This document shows, in pieces, positions 19,201 to 28,100 of a DNA stretch of 64,000 bases (its first letter is position 1; every line of letters begins with the position of its first letter). The position numbers were made by a program, and so were the translations under genes. The DNA is taken from positions 18,062-82,061 of the forward strand of contig ONFF01000011.1 in the NCBI GenBank assembly GCA_900317055.1. Direction: 5' to 3'. Under the pieces are notes generated by a model. It did no database searches. It had not been told where the DNA came from and saw nothing but the letters and a program-made list of their open reading frames with translations. Source of the DNA: an uncultured Bacteroidales bacterium (GTDB taxonomy: Bacteria; Bacteroidota; Bacteroidia; Bacteroidales; F082).

Positions 19201-19671
19201 GAAAACCTTACTGCCGAAATGGACATGGGAACAATCAAGCTCACATGGGATGAGCCTGAAGGAGCCTTCAACTACATCGTCAAACGCAATGGCATTGAAA
19301 TCGGTAACACAAGAGAGCCTGAGTTTACAGACGAAGTCTTCAACGAGCTTCACTACACCTATTGCATCGTTGCTGAATACCCCGATGGCTTCAGCATTCC
19401 TGAGTGCATCATAGTCAAATCCGAGCTTGGAATTGACGAGCACGAAACAGAGTTTGCCATCTACCCCAACCCGGTCAACAACACATTATACATTAATGGT
19501 GACAATGCCGAGTACAGCTATGCGATGTACAACAGCATGGGTCAGGTAGTAGCCAATGGCAATGCAAAAGGCACTGAACAAATCAGTGTGGAAGGCATGA
19601 CCAAGGGTATCTACTTCCTCCACATCACCTCTGGCACACAAGTGCTCGTGGAAAAGGTTGTTGTGAAGTAA
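16213..19671 (+). CDS. Gingipain-family (C25) cysteine protease with T9SS sorting domain (copy 3)
   Basis: The 1152-residue protein is from a different C25 subgroup than copies 1 and 2, closer to the classical gingipain pattern. After the signal peptide (MKRVLFSLVFVALSAMAFAQ) and propeptide-like domain come LLVGDYAD, EGNDYYLEALTGRFSV (about 330-345), His445 in NYCNHGSQTSW and Cys478 in WSVACNNGEFNGNCFGEAW. Downstream are CARDB/Ig-like domains, a YGDGWN domain nearly identical to copy 2, an FN3-like domain and a T9SS tail (YPNPVNNTLYING ... LVEKVVVK). The predicted role is an extracellular or surface cysteine protease. A hairpin terminator follows at 19693. Confidence 0.9.
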   Translation: MKRVLFSLVFVALSAMAFAQQWTSLGKSTPSKPEVKLVSSSERQIVIDFSLGGFYLSKVNTPNGVQQIVTVPKMASMLEAAAPDLPQFPVPTIIGDLAEMEVNVTKSNFTDYQNVVIAPSKGNFSRQIDPENVPYTYGEMYNKNAFYPAAQAYLETPYILRDFRGQNIMVRPFAYNPITKTLRVYHNMTIEMRKVSNNGVNQKLSRKAIQKITPEMEEAYNHRFINYTESTSKYNFIQDRGEMLVICPDQYMESMQPFVEWKNQSGRPTTIVSLSEVGGNNDNQIKNYIRNIYDDPAHNLEFILLVGDYADLTPHSMSGGRSDNWFGQLEGNDYYLEALTGRFSVQSINDVETHIEKVLYYERDMPEGLTWLNQGIGIGANEGAGNGHNGGEADYVHINYIRDTLMHYTYENVTQQYSGVGGGTSATAISADFNAGKSICNYCNHGSQTSWAVANYSNSNVNALVNDDKWPFIWSVACNNGEFNGNCFGEAWLRATNNSTGRPTGAVGGMFSWISQPWVPPMTGQDEMVDILTEWKHEDKYCHTFGGASLNGSMYMLDMHPSDNGDTHNTWILFGDPSLMVRTDNPVSMNITCTPSVLMLGMSELEISAENTAYGIVTLMMEGEVIATGSIFDGACSLSFPPLNTVGTATLTVIGYNKVTEVQAMEILPAEGPYVTVTEYTPTFAPVNVETSLSLSFKNVGVDPTAGSTNVNLTCNDPRLSIIDGTETFDVLNAEDTITLQNAFSFIISEGVEDETRFQIDVNMTDGRQTWSGRVFVTAGQAVLEYANSEWAGSFVPGETVTIVTNFKNIGHYMATNAVATIACESEYVTLLNPSVELGTIDPEGIVTCVFTIQIDESCPETELIPLSFMIQADGDLSAEGSIALRNSCNVVFALTDSYGDGWNGNYLNVSFSDGTPAQHLTIQDGSTANYIIEIGNGVHVTLTWTMGQWPTECSFVVSYEGGDIICQASSPNGTYSFDFDCNCAGGQTTSTYDPVENLTAEMDMGTIKLTWDEPEGAFNYIVKRNGIEIGNTREPEFTDEVFNELHYTYCIVAEYPDGFSIPECIIVKSELGIDEHETEFAIYPNPVNNTLYINGDNAEYSYAMYNSMGQVVANGNAKGTEQISVEGMTKGIYFLHITSGTQVLVEKVVVK

Positions 19672-19692
19672 GCGACTCCTTACCAAAAACAC

Positions 19693-19729
19693 GAAAGGCG
19701 ACCTCTTTTGTTGAGGCCGCCTTTCTTTT
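19693..19729. terminator. Bidirectional terminator between convergent genes
   Basis: GAAAGGCG-A-CCTC pairs with GAGG-C-CGCCTTTC (one internal mismatch) around a 7-nt loop and is flanked by TTTT on the right and by A-rich sequence on the left. It serves C25 copy 3 (plus) and the DUF4249 operon (minus), whose last stop codon touches it. Confidence 0.75.
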
Positions 19730-20675
19730 ATCTCACGATGGAACGAGACACCGAATCATTCTCTACCTGAAAGATATCTTCATGGTAGATTCCTTCTCCC
19801 TTAATGACCGATGTAGCATTAAACCAACCTATTGCATTGCAGTCGGATAAAACATTGGAAAACATGGCAGGGAAAGCTCCCATAACAGGATTAACTCCAA
19901 TGGCTAGCTTTTGACCAACCAAAAAATACATGTAATCCCTTGAGATGCTGTAAAGTTTCACTCCTATCACATCTCCCTCATGCAGATACGACTTGTTCAT
20001 GATGCCGACCGGGATTTCCGTATTGTTTTGCAACATTTCTGGACCATTGAAATAATAACCGGCATAGCCTTCCATGGGAAACAAGTTGAACAATCTTGAC
20101 GGTCTGTTCTTGAAGAGCCTGCCATTCAAGTACAATTCTACTAGATATACGATATTCTCATTAGAAAGTGTCTGAAAATAAGGGCATACGCACACTGCAG
20201 CTTGCTCATCAACAAAAGGTAAGCCTTCCTCATTACGCAAAGGCAGTAAGCCTACTGAGTCGATGCCACGGCTAGGGTTGTTCGACATCTTGGTGTCGAC
20301 ACTCATTCCGAGAGGCCAAGAATGTAAGTCATTCTCCTCCACTTTAATACTTAGACTATACCATTGGTTTTTCTTTCCAGCCACAGAATCAGTGAGATAA
20401 TGGCCTCGTCTGTTCTCCTGCTCGTAATACCAAATAGTGTCATCCTTGCTTGTCACAAACACCTCTGCGCCAGAAATCATCTCTCTTTCTTCCGTATACA
20501 ATTCTGAAGAATAACTGAGGATTATCTCATGACGCTTATATTCATCCGTTATTGACCCTTCCACCACTGGCACTTTTTTCCCCTCGGGCAATTCCATGAC
20601 AATGTCCTCGGTACAAGATGCCGTAAGCAAACCGAGAACAGCAAACAAAACAATATGTAGTTTCCTTTTTACCAT
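19728..20675 (-). CDS. DUF4249 lipoprotein (second of pair)
   Basis: The 315-residue protein has a lipoprotein signal (MVKRKLHIVLFAVLGLLTASC, Cys21) followed by TEDIVMELPEGKKVPVVEGSITDEYKRHEIILSYSSELY and SGAEVFVTSKDDT. This is the DUF4249 pattern: an N-terminal beta-sandwich resembling carboxypeptidase-regulatory folds and a C-terminal part with EGYAGYYFNGPEML. It is a predicted outer-membrane-associated partner of the TonB-dependent receptor at 21579, from the same operon (7 nt after the previous DUF4249 gene). The substrate is unknown. Confidence 0.88.
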   Translation of the reverse strand: MVKRKLHIVLFAVLGLLTASCTEDIVMELPEGKKVPVVEGSITDEYKRHEIILSYSSELYTEEREMISGAEVFVTSKDDTIWYYEQENRRGHYLTDSVAGKKNQWYSLSIKVEENDLHSWPLGMSVDTKMSNNPSRGIDSVGLLPLRNEEGLPFVDEQAAVCVCPYFQTLSNENIVYLVELYLNGRLFKNRPSRLFNLFPMEGYAGYYFNGPEMLQNNTEIPVGIMNKSYLHEGDVIGVKLYSISRDYMYFLVGQKLAIGVNPVMGAFPAMFSNVLSDCNAIGWFNATSVIKGEGIYHEDIFQVENDSVSRSIVR

Positions 20676-20682
20676 AGCTCAA

Positions 20683-21573
20683 CTATTTTCGAAAAACTGT
20701 TTCTGATGAAACAACCGATGCCGTAAAAAACCACCCAACGCCTTTACCCTCAGGCTGGATATTGGTGCTTACATTGGTTGGCGCACCCAACATGGGATTG
20801 CTACCCGTCGAAATCAAAAGACTATAGAAATAATAATAGTATTCTGGGGTGATGCTATACAAATCTGCATGAATCCTATCGCCATCCCTCAACTTCGATC
20901 TACGAAAATAGGCAATGGGAATCTCTTTGTTGGATTCGAGCATCTCAATGCCATTCACATAATAACCAGCGAATCCGCCTTGCGGAATCATCATACGAAC
21001 TTTCAAACTGTCTGTTAATGAGGTATCGTTCTTCGAGACCATAGGCATATAGATGATGTTGGGGTCAGGAAGGCTTTGGAAATAAGGATAAAGCCATTCG
21101 ATGGTATCCATAAAAAATGTGGAAGGCATGGAGTCATTCAACCCGTTAAAGTGTTTCACCACCAAGCTGTCGATGCTTTCCACATTTTCAGGTATTATGC
21201 TTTCAGCAAAAACCTGCTGAATGCTTCCATCGGCCTCGGGAATCTCAACACAAAAACGATACATAATGTTCTTTTTTCCTGCAACCGAATCAGTGAAATA
21301 ATGTCCAGTTAGCTCTGCATCCTCATGATAATAGACCGTATCTACGCCATCGGTGACATACACCGTAGCTCCGCTCACCATACGAACCTCATTTCCATTG
21401 TAAAACTCAGAAGTATAGCTCAAAATGGCCTCATGTTGCTTCAGTTGGTCTGTAAAATAAGCCTCCACGCCTATCATCGGATCACCTTTCTCCACATCAA
21501 TCACGATGTCTTCGGTACACGAAGAAAAAGCCACAACAACTAGAAGTGCCACTATCTCATATAATCTTTTCAC
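20683..21573 (-). CDS. DUF4249 lipoprotein (first of pair)
   Basis: I choose a GTG start at 21573, 5 nt after the receptor's stop codon (296 residues, VKRLYEIVALLVVVAFSSC with the lipid-attachment Cys at 19). The in-frame ATG at 21681 lies inside the receptor gene and would add a non-signal extension. The sequence continues TEDIVIDVEKGDPMIGVEAYFTDQLKQHEAILSYTSEFY and is clearly paralogous to the neighbouring DUF4249 protein (shared TEDIV, HYFTDSVAGKKN, GGFAGYYVNGIEML). The tandem duplicate pair together with the receptor suggests a substrate-capture complex in the outer membrane. Confidence 0.85.
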   Translation of the reverse strand: MKRLYEIVALLVVVAFSSCTEDIVIDVEKGDPMIGVEAYFTDQLKQHEAILSYTSEFYNGNEVRMVSGATVYVTDGVDTVYYHEDAELTGHYFTDSVAGKKNIMYRFCVEIPEADGSIQQVFAESIIPENVESIDSLVVKHFNGLNDSMPSTFFMDTIEWLYPYFQSLPDPNIIYMPMVSKNDTSLTDSLKVRMMIPQGGFAGYYVNGIEMLESNKEIPIAYFRRSKLRDGDRIHADLYSITPEYYYYFYSLLISTGSNPMLGAPTNVSTNIQPEGKGVGWFFTASVVSSETVFRK

Positions 21574-21578
21574 AGCAC

Positions 21579-23924
21579 TCAGTATTTGAAGTTGTACGAA
21601 ATGGAAGGCACGGCTGAAAACAGATACATGTTCTTTGTCTCTATGGTACCGTTCTTTCCTTGTTCGAAAGTAATGGCCCAAGTGTTATGACGGGCGTATG
21701 CATTGTAAACAGAGACATTGATCTCGTGTTGCCAACGCCGATTTTCGAGATTGCCCAACTTGCAGGTGAACGATAGGTCAAGACGATGATAATCAGGATA
21801 GCGGCTTTCATTGCGCTTGCCATTATACACCGCGTATGTCATCCCATTGATGGTATATTGGCCGTATGGGAATGTCACTGGCTGTCCCGTATTATAAATC
21901 CAGTTGGCAGCTAAGGTAATGCGTGGCGTTAAGTCGTAGCTGCCCACGATGACGATGTTGTGTGGACGGTCGTATGGCGAACGATACTCCTTTCCTTTAC
22001 TGATACCTTTGATGGTACGGAAAGTGCGTGAATAAGTGTAAGAAATCCACCCGGTAAACTTCCCTACATTTTTCCTTACGAGGAACTCTGCTCCATACGA
22101 ACGGCCCTTGCCAACACGCAATTCTCCATCAATCAAAAGATAGCCGTATGTGATGGCATTATCCTTGAAGTCAATGACGTTCTTCATGTTTTTGTAATAC
22201 ACTTCCACCGAAGTCTCAATGGCATCATTGTCGAAATTGCGGAAATAGCCGAGTGCATACTGGTCACACTTTTGAGGTTTCACATTGGGGCCCGTCGGGA
22301 ACCACACATCGAAAGGCAGGCCACCCGTCGCCGACGAAGCTACTTGGGCATATTGCACCGTACGCGAATAGGAAGCTTTAATGGACGAATGCTCATCCAA
22401 CTGATACATGGCAGCCACTCGAGGCTCAGGATTGACGACCGTGTTGAACACCTCTCCTCTGTCGTAATGCAAAGTGTCAGTCACAGTATACAAGGTTTTG
22501 TCAAAGACATACAAATCTTCCTCACCAATATTCTGGAAACACGACAACCTCATACCAGCACGGAATGTAAGGCGAGGTACAGGTGTGTAATCGTGAGTGA
22601 AATACAAAGCATGTTCCAAGCCTTTGCGTGCCACCGACTTCGACTGGTCCACTTGTAGATATTGAGAAAGCGCTCCTCCTCTATCGTCGATTTCGCCTTG
22701 CAAATAGTATTGTATACCCGTCGTCAGACCGAACTTCGTAACATGTTTGTCGTTCCAATGCATGGCGAAATCATAATTGAGGCTTGCCGCATCAGTGCCA
22801 GCCTTGATAGAGAAATCGTACGGGCTATAGTTCATGTCAATGCCATAGCGATATCTCGACCCAATCAAGGAGAGATTGGAGACAAGACGGTCGGAAAAGA
22901 TATGGCTCCACCTCAAGGTGGCACTACTATTTCCATAACCCAGTCCTATCATTTGCTGCATCGAGAATTGGTCATGGCCATTGTAAAAAGAGAGGAAAAG
23001 ACGGTCATTCTTACCCAACGAATGCGTCACTTTGGCGTTTATATCATAAAAATTGATCTTTGACTTATTCAAGTCTTCGCCTAGAAATGGAAGGACTAGT
23101 CCTGCATAAGTCCTACGACCTGCCAACAGCACTGAAGTTTTATGGTCAAAGAATGGGGCCTCGAGCATCAAATGACTCGTCACCAATCCAACACCGCCTT
23201 GCATTTCAAAGCGTTTCGGCATCTCATCTTTCACCGATACATCGAGTACGGAGGAAAGACGACCACCAAAACCAGCGGGGATGTCACCTTTGTAGAGTGT
23301 GGCATCTTTCACTACATCGTTGTTGAACACCGAAAAGAAGCCAAGAAAATGCGAAGCATTGTAAATCGGGGCACCGTCAAGAAGAATAAGATTGTGGTCG
23401 GTGGCACCACCGCGCACACTGAAGCCCGACGATCCTTCCGAAGCTGATTGCACACCTGGCAACAAGGTAATGGACTTGATGACATCCACCTCGCCCATCA
23501 AAGCCGGAATCTTCTTGATGGTAATCATGTCGAGCGTCTGCACGCTCATCGACATGGCTGTCACATTGCGGTCCTTTCGCTCACTGGTGACTTGCACCTC
23601 AGAGAGCTTTTCCGATTCGGGCTGCAACTTGACATTGACCGTACTAGGCTTTGCCCCTACATTTACTTTTTTGTAAAGTGTTGTATAACCAATATAGGAG
23701 ATGCGCAAAGAATGTTCTCCCATAGGCAAATCCAATTCATAATGGCCTTTTTCATCGGTCGTTGTACCCACCTGCAATTTTTCCTCATAAATGGAAACAC
23801 CTATCAAGGTGCCATTGGTTTCAGCGTCCTTAATAACGCCAACGACCCGACCATTTTGTTGAGCAAACGAGCTGATACTCAAGCTAAAAAGGCATACCAA
23901 TAAAAATACTAGTCTTCGATGCAT
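21579..23924 (-). CDS. TonB-dependent outer-membrane receptor with CarboxypepD-regulatory-like N-domain
   Basis: The 781-residue protein has a signal peptide (MHRRLVFLLVCLFSLSISSFAQ). A carboxypeptidase regulatory-like domain follows (about 25-105, GRVVGVIKDAETNGTLIGVSIYEE ... RISYIGYTTLYKKV). The plug (about 115-230) contains MGEVDVIKSITLLPGVQSASEGSSGFSVRGGATDHNLILLDG, and the rest is a beta-barrel ending in the aromatic YNFKY. It is shorter than SusC proteins and lacks a SusD partner. The two downstream DUF4249 lipoproteins form the alternative receptor pairing common in Bacteroidetes. It imports an unknown ligand using TonB energy. Confidence 0.92.
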   Translation of the reverse strand: MHRRLVFLLVCLFSLSISSFAQQNGRVVGVIKDAETNGTLIGVSIYEEKLQVGTTTDEKGHYELDLPMGEHSLRISYIGYTTLYKKVNVGAKPSTVNVKLQPESEKLSEVQVTSERKDRNVTAMSMSVQTLDMITIKKIPALMGEVDVIKSITLLPGVQSASEGSSGFSVRGGATDHNLILLDGAPIYNASHFLGFFSVFNNDVVKDATLYKGDIPAGFGGRLSSVLDVSVKDEMPKRFEMQGGVGLVTSHLMLEAPFFDHKTSVLLAGRRTYAGLVLPFLGEDLNKSKINFYDINAKVTHSLGKNDRLFLSFYNGHDQFSMQQMIGLGYGNSSATLRWSHIFSDRLVSNLSLIGSRYRYGIDMNYSPYDFSIKAGTDAASLNYDFAMHWNDKHVTKFGLTTGIQYYLQGEIDDRGGALSQYLQVDQSKSVARKGLEHALYFTHDYTPVPRLTFRAGMRLSCFQNIGEEDLYVFDKTLYTVTDTLHYDRGEVFNTVVNPEPRVAAMYQLDEHSSIKASYSRTVQYAQVASSATGGLPFDVWFPTGPNVKPQKCDQYALGYFRNFDNDAIETSVEVYYKNMKNVIDFKDNAITYGYLLIDGELRVGKGRSYGAEFLVRKNVGKFTGWISYTYSRTFRTIKGISKGKEYRSPYDRPHNIVIVGSYDLTPRITLAANWIYNTGQPVTFPYGQYTINGMTYAVYNGKRNESRYPDYHRLDLSFTCKLGNLENRRWQHEINVSVYNAYARHNTWAITFEQGKNGTIETKNMYLFSAVPSISYNFKY

Positions 23925-23946
23925 TTTATCTCAAAATAAATTTGTG

Positions 23947-23954
23947 CAAAAATA
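23947..23954 (-). promoter_or_regulatory. -7 element TATTTTTG for the receptor/DUF4249 operon
   Basis: On the minus strand TATTTTTG followed by C lies 22 bp before the receptor ATG, between it and the end of the HAD nucleotidase gene. Confidence 0.6.
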
Positions 23955-23964
23955 CAAAACTAAA

Positions 23965-24660
23965 TCAAAGTAACTCTCTTATTTTCAACAAATCGTGCAC
24001 CTCAAAAGTAGATTTTCCCTCCACTTTCCCACTTTTCAGGTTCAAGAAAACCGTATCCATACCTATTGCACGGGCTCCATCGATGTCGACGGCCACCTCA
24101 TCACCAATCATAAGACTCTCTTCGACAGTGGCATGCGCTTTGCGCAAAGCATATTGGAAAATCCCTGGATTCGGTTTCTTTACTCCGACTTCCTCTGAAA
24201 CGGTCAAAGTCTCGAAATAAGGCTCCAAACCCGAGCCACTCAATTTGATGTGCTGCACTTCTTGGAAACCATTGGTAATCAAATGTAAGTGATATTTTGG
24301 CTTCAGGTAGTCCAACAACTCCATCGTACCAGGAACCAGCCTGACGATACGCGGCGACCAATACACATAGTCCTCGCTGAGATGGTCGGCCAAATCAGTA
24401 TCGTGAATGTTGTAATGTTCCAAAGGCAAAACGAAGCGGGTACGATTCAAATCTTCTTTGGTGATTTTGTCCTCTCGGTAAAGTTCCCAAAGTCGTTCGT
24501 TCAGCGGATGATATACCTCATGAAACTCATGCGCACTTGGAATGCCTAGGCTTTTCAAGTTGTATTTCTCATAAATGCGCTCAAAGGCCACTTCGGCGGC
24601 AGCATCAAAATCCCAAAGCGTACGATCGAGGTCAAAGAAGATATGTTGGTACTGCTTCAT
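23965..24660 (-). CDS. YjjG-family HAD nucleotidase
   Basis: The 231-residue protein starts at the ATG at 24660 (MKQYQHIFFDLDRTLWDFDAAA), whose ATGA overlaps the stop of the upstream methyltransferase gene, so translation is probably coupled. HAD motifs: I FFDLDRTLWDF, II LHLITNGF, III KLSGSG...VKKPNPGIFQYAL and IV SLMIGDEVAVDIDGA. The helical cap with SPRIVRLVPGTMELLDYL matches YjjG-type pyrimidine 5'-nucleotidases (HAD-IA), which remove non-canonical pyrimidine nucleotides. Substrate specificity is inferred from family only. Confidence 0.87.
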   Translation of the reverse strand: MKQYQHIFFDLDRTLWDFDAAAEVAFERIYEKYNLKSLGIPSAHEFHEVYHPLNERLWELYREDKITKEDLNRTRFVLPLEHYNIHDTDLADHLSEDYVYWSPRIVRLVPGTMELLDYLKPKYHLHLITNGFQEVQHIKLSGSGLEPYFETLTVSEEVGVKKPNPGIFQYALRKAHATVEESLMIGDEVAVDIDGARAIGMDTVFLNLKSGKVEGKSTFEVHDLLKIRELL

Positions 24661-25178
24661 CTTTCTCGCATTTGGCGTTGCCACTCAAACAATGCCACAG
24701 CTGCGGCATGGCTGACATTGAGCGAACGAGTTGGACCCGGCACGGGAATATAAACCACCATGTCACATTGACTAAGCAAATCCTCACTTAATCCATGGCT
24801 CTCGCCGCCAACGATAAAAGCCAAATCCTCAGGAAGCTGGGTGTCATAAATACAAGTGGCATTGTTGGCGGTCTCGATGGCGACGATGGTCTTGCCTTCA
24901 GGAACGATTTTGTGCAAATCGCTCTCCTCACTGAAATACCAACGAATATTGTCGCGGCTTGAGGCTGCAGCACGGCGAACTTTGCCAAGACGATGCTCTT
25001 CTTCCCTACCCAAAAAACAAACTTCGCTAGCCCCGATGTTATCAGCCAAACGAATCAAGGCGCCCATATTGTCAGGAGTCAGCAAATGGTCGGCGATAAG
25101 GATAGGACGCGGCACCCGCTCAAACAGCGTTTCAGGAGCAAGTTTGCCAAACAAATCATTGGATTTCAAGTAGGCCAT
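24657..25178 (-). CDS. SpoU/TrmH-family RNA 2'-O-methyltransferase
   Basis: The 173-residue protein has the SPOUT knot motifs: LIADHLLTPDNMGALIRLADNIGASEVCFLG (motif 1, with the conserved N and R), EDLAFIVGGESHGLSEDLL (motif 2) and VYIPVPGPTRSLNVSHAAAVALFEW (motif 3). It should methylate a ribose 2'-OH in rRNA or tRNA using S-adenosylmethionine. The target cannot be told from sequence. It lies 11 nt after the C25 copy-4 stop codon and overlaps the HAD gene by 4 nt, so all three may be one transcript. Confidence 0.88.
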   Translation of the reverse strand: MAYLKSNDLFGKLAPETLFERVPRPILIADHLLTPDNMGALIRLADNIGASEVCFLGREEEHRLGKVRRAAASSRDNIRWYFSEESDLHKIVPEGKTIVAIETANNATCIYDTQLPEDLAFIVGGESHGLSEDLLSQCDMVVYIPVPGPTRSLNVSHAAAVALFEWQRQMRER

Positions 25179-25189
25179 GACCTTCCAGA

Positions 25190-28100
25190 TTATTGAACGA
25201 TGATTTTCTTCGAGAAAGTCTCTCCTTCAGTAGCGATGAACAAGAAATACACGCCTTGAGAAAGCGTACGGCAATCCATATATAGGTCTCCCGCGCTTTC
25301 GCCCATCCATAGCTGCTGCCCAATGCTGTTGAAGAGCCTATAACTAAACGGTTGATCATAACTGATGTTCAAATAGCTACGAACAGGATTGGGGAAGACA
25401 CGCAGCGTATTCTCTATGCTGTCGATTCCCAAGACGGTAATCTCCACTTTGGCAAAAACAGGAATGGATTGCAACCCTTCGTCGCTGACAGCAGTGACAC
25501 TATAGGTGAAAGTGCCCAAATTGAGCCATTCCGTAAATGTCGTTTCGTGTTGCAAGGCAATGGGTGTTCCATTGCGCCTGATGAGATAGTCATCGGTCGG
25601 GTCTTGCATCGGCCATGTCAAAGTCACCTCGTTTTCTACGACTTGCGTTTCCAATTCAAATTCTGGTAAGAAAGTGAAAATATATGCCGAAGGGAACTGA
25701 ACATCGTCAATCCAACAACAATCATCACCATAACTGCCACTACCGTTCTTCATGTAAATCCATCTGAACCTGTGCACACCAGCGGACACTGCGAAAGATG
25801 CCTGGCTCCAATCCGTTTCACCTGACCAAACTTCCTTGGCCTCATTGTCAATATAGAAAGTCAGTTTGTCCCTGTCGCCTTCCGTACTGGTTTTCAAGAA
25901 GAAACTGATTTCTCCATCTTCAATGATGTCGACCTCAACTTGAATTGATGTAAGGTTATTGTCACTAATAGCACCCGATCGCGCACTATAAGTTCCCGAA
26001 TTAGCGGTGCTATTATCGATGAGCCAAGGTGCGCTGCCAAGGCTCTCCCATTCAAAAGCGCTGAAATCACCTGTCTCGAATGTCTCTTCCAAGGGACCTA
26101 TGTTAAGGAACTTGGTTCCATTATACGAATAAGATGAAGCATCCATCGAGTAATACACCTCAATGTTTGATCCATTGGGAATATTCGATGAACAGGAGAA
26201 TGACGCAGTCACTGTTGTAGTGCTTCCCGCAAGAACCTCTCCCACAGCGTGAACAATCGGGTTGAAAACCAAGTCAGTATAGCTGCTGTACAATTCAATC
26301 TTAACATTGTGGGCATCTGAAGAGCCTGTATTTTTAACTCCGACCACCAATTCTCCGATTTCACCAGGATTGGCCGTATTCATGGGTCTAAACTCGGAAA
26401 TGACGAGAACGGGAGCATGCAAAACCACGCGGAAACGGCTAGCCCATGTATCACTACCATCGGTGCAAGTAAGAACAAATTCTGCTTGGCTGCCATCGGG
26501 AATCACTTCATTTACAGCGATTTCAAAGTCATTAGCAATGGTATATTGCTCCAAAGAGGCGACATGGGGAATGTTGGCGGTACCTTGAGTGACCTCGACC
26601 CAAGGTGAATCAGTGCTGAGCGTAGCTTGTACATTTGAAGCAGCTGTATTCCCTATGTTTCTGATGGTCAAGTCAATACCAACCGTATCACCATAATCAG
26701 CCTGACCGTTTTCATCATTGATGGAGAAACTGCTGTAGGTAAGATAAGCACCCTCAGAGGGAATGACTGCAATATCGCGAACTTCCGTGACTTTGTTGTA
26801 ACCGGTCACTACAAGTTGAAGATTACCAACTTCGGTAGGACTCACAAAGGTGAGCACACCTTCTCCGTTGACGATGGGAGTACACGCAATGACCTCACCG
26901 TTACTGGAAAGCGTGGCGATGGCATAATCCGCATCTGCTGTGACGAAAAGCTCGGTTTGTCCGAGGAAAACAGCATCAGGCTGGCAGCTGACATTAAGCT
27001 CGGCAGGAGCCTCGGTACGCAGCATCAGACTTGGGTCGCCAAAGAGAATCCAAGTATTGTGGGTCTTGCCCTGGTCAGATGGGTGCAAGTCGAGGATTCT
27101 CATATTGCCATTAAGCGATGCTCCGCCAAAGGTGTGGTGGAACTGGTCAGCCGAACGCCATTCGCAAAGGATGTCCACCATCTCATCCTGACCCGTCATG
27201 GGCGGTTGCCAAGGTTGAGAGGTCCAACTAAACATGCCACCAATGGCACCCGTAGGCGCACCCGTCACATTGTTGGTGGCACGCAACCAAGCCTCAGCAA
27301 AACAATTCACATCAAACTGACCGTTGTAACAGGCCGTTGACCAGATGAAAGGCAATTTATAGTCATTGACCAGCGCGTTAACATTATAATTGTTAAAGCT
27401 CCCCACATACCATCCCGTTGTGGAGCCATGATTGCAGTAGTTGCAAATGCCCGCACCTTGGTTGAAGTTTTGGCTCAACTTGGAGGAATTGGTGCCTGCA
27501 CCTACCCCATGATAATGCTGCGAAACCTCGGTGTAGGTGTAATGCAACAAAGTGTCACGGATATAATCAATATGCTGGTAATCTGACTCTCCACCATTAT
27601 GTCCACTGCCAGCACCTTCCACAGAGCCAATACCAATGCCTTTGCCCAACCAATCGGCATCAGCGGCAATGTCGCGCTCATAGTATATCACTTTGGCCAC
27701 TTGGGTTTGGACATGGGTTATGTTTTCAGCAGAAAAACGACCGACAAAAACCTCGGGATAATAGTCATTGCCTTCCAGCTGCCCGAACCAAATGTCGGAA
27801 GCACCGTCATTCATGGCTCTTGGCGTGATTTGATTGTAGTCACCCACAAGAAGCACATAGCATAGATTCTTGTTAGGATTGTTGTAATGGCTGAGGATGA
27901 ACGACTTGATTTGATCCGTATTGTTACCGCCAATGTCGGAAAGGTTAACCAAGGTTGTTGGGCGACCCGACTCGTTTTTCCAAGCCACAAAAGGTTGCAT
28001 GGCGTCAAGAAACTCGGGAGGACAAATGACCAACATCTCACCCTCATCGGGGATAAAGTTGTATTTTGCTGTCCGTTCCCGATAGTTGACGAAACGATGC

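Noticed and set aside
8076-19692. Many 60-200-codon open frames antisense to or out of frame with the C25 protease genes
   Set aside because: All lie inside unmistakable protease genes with continuous domain structure. None has a promoter or family motif.
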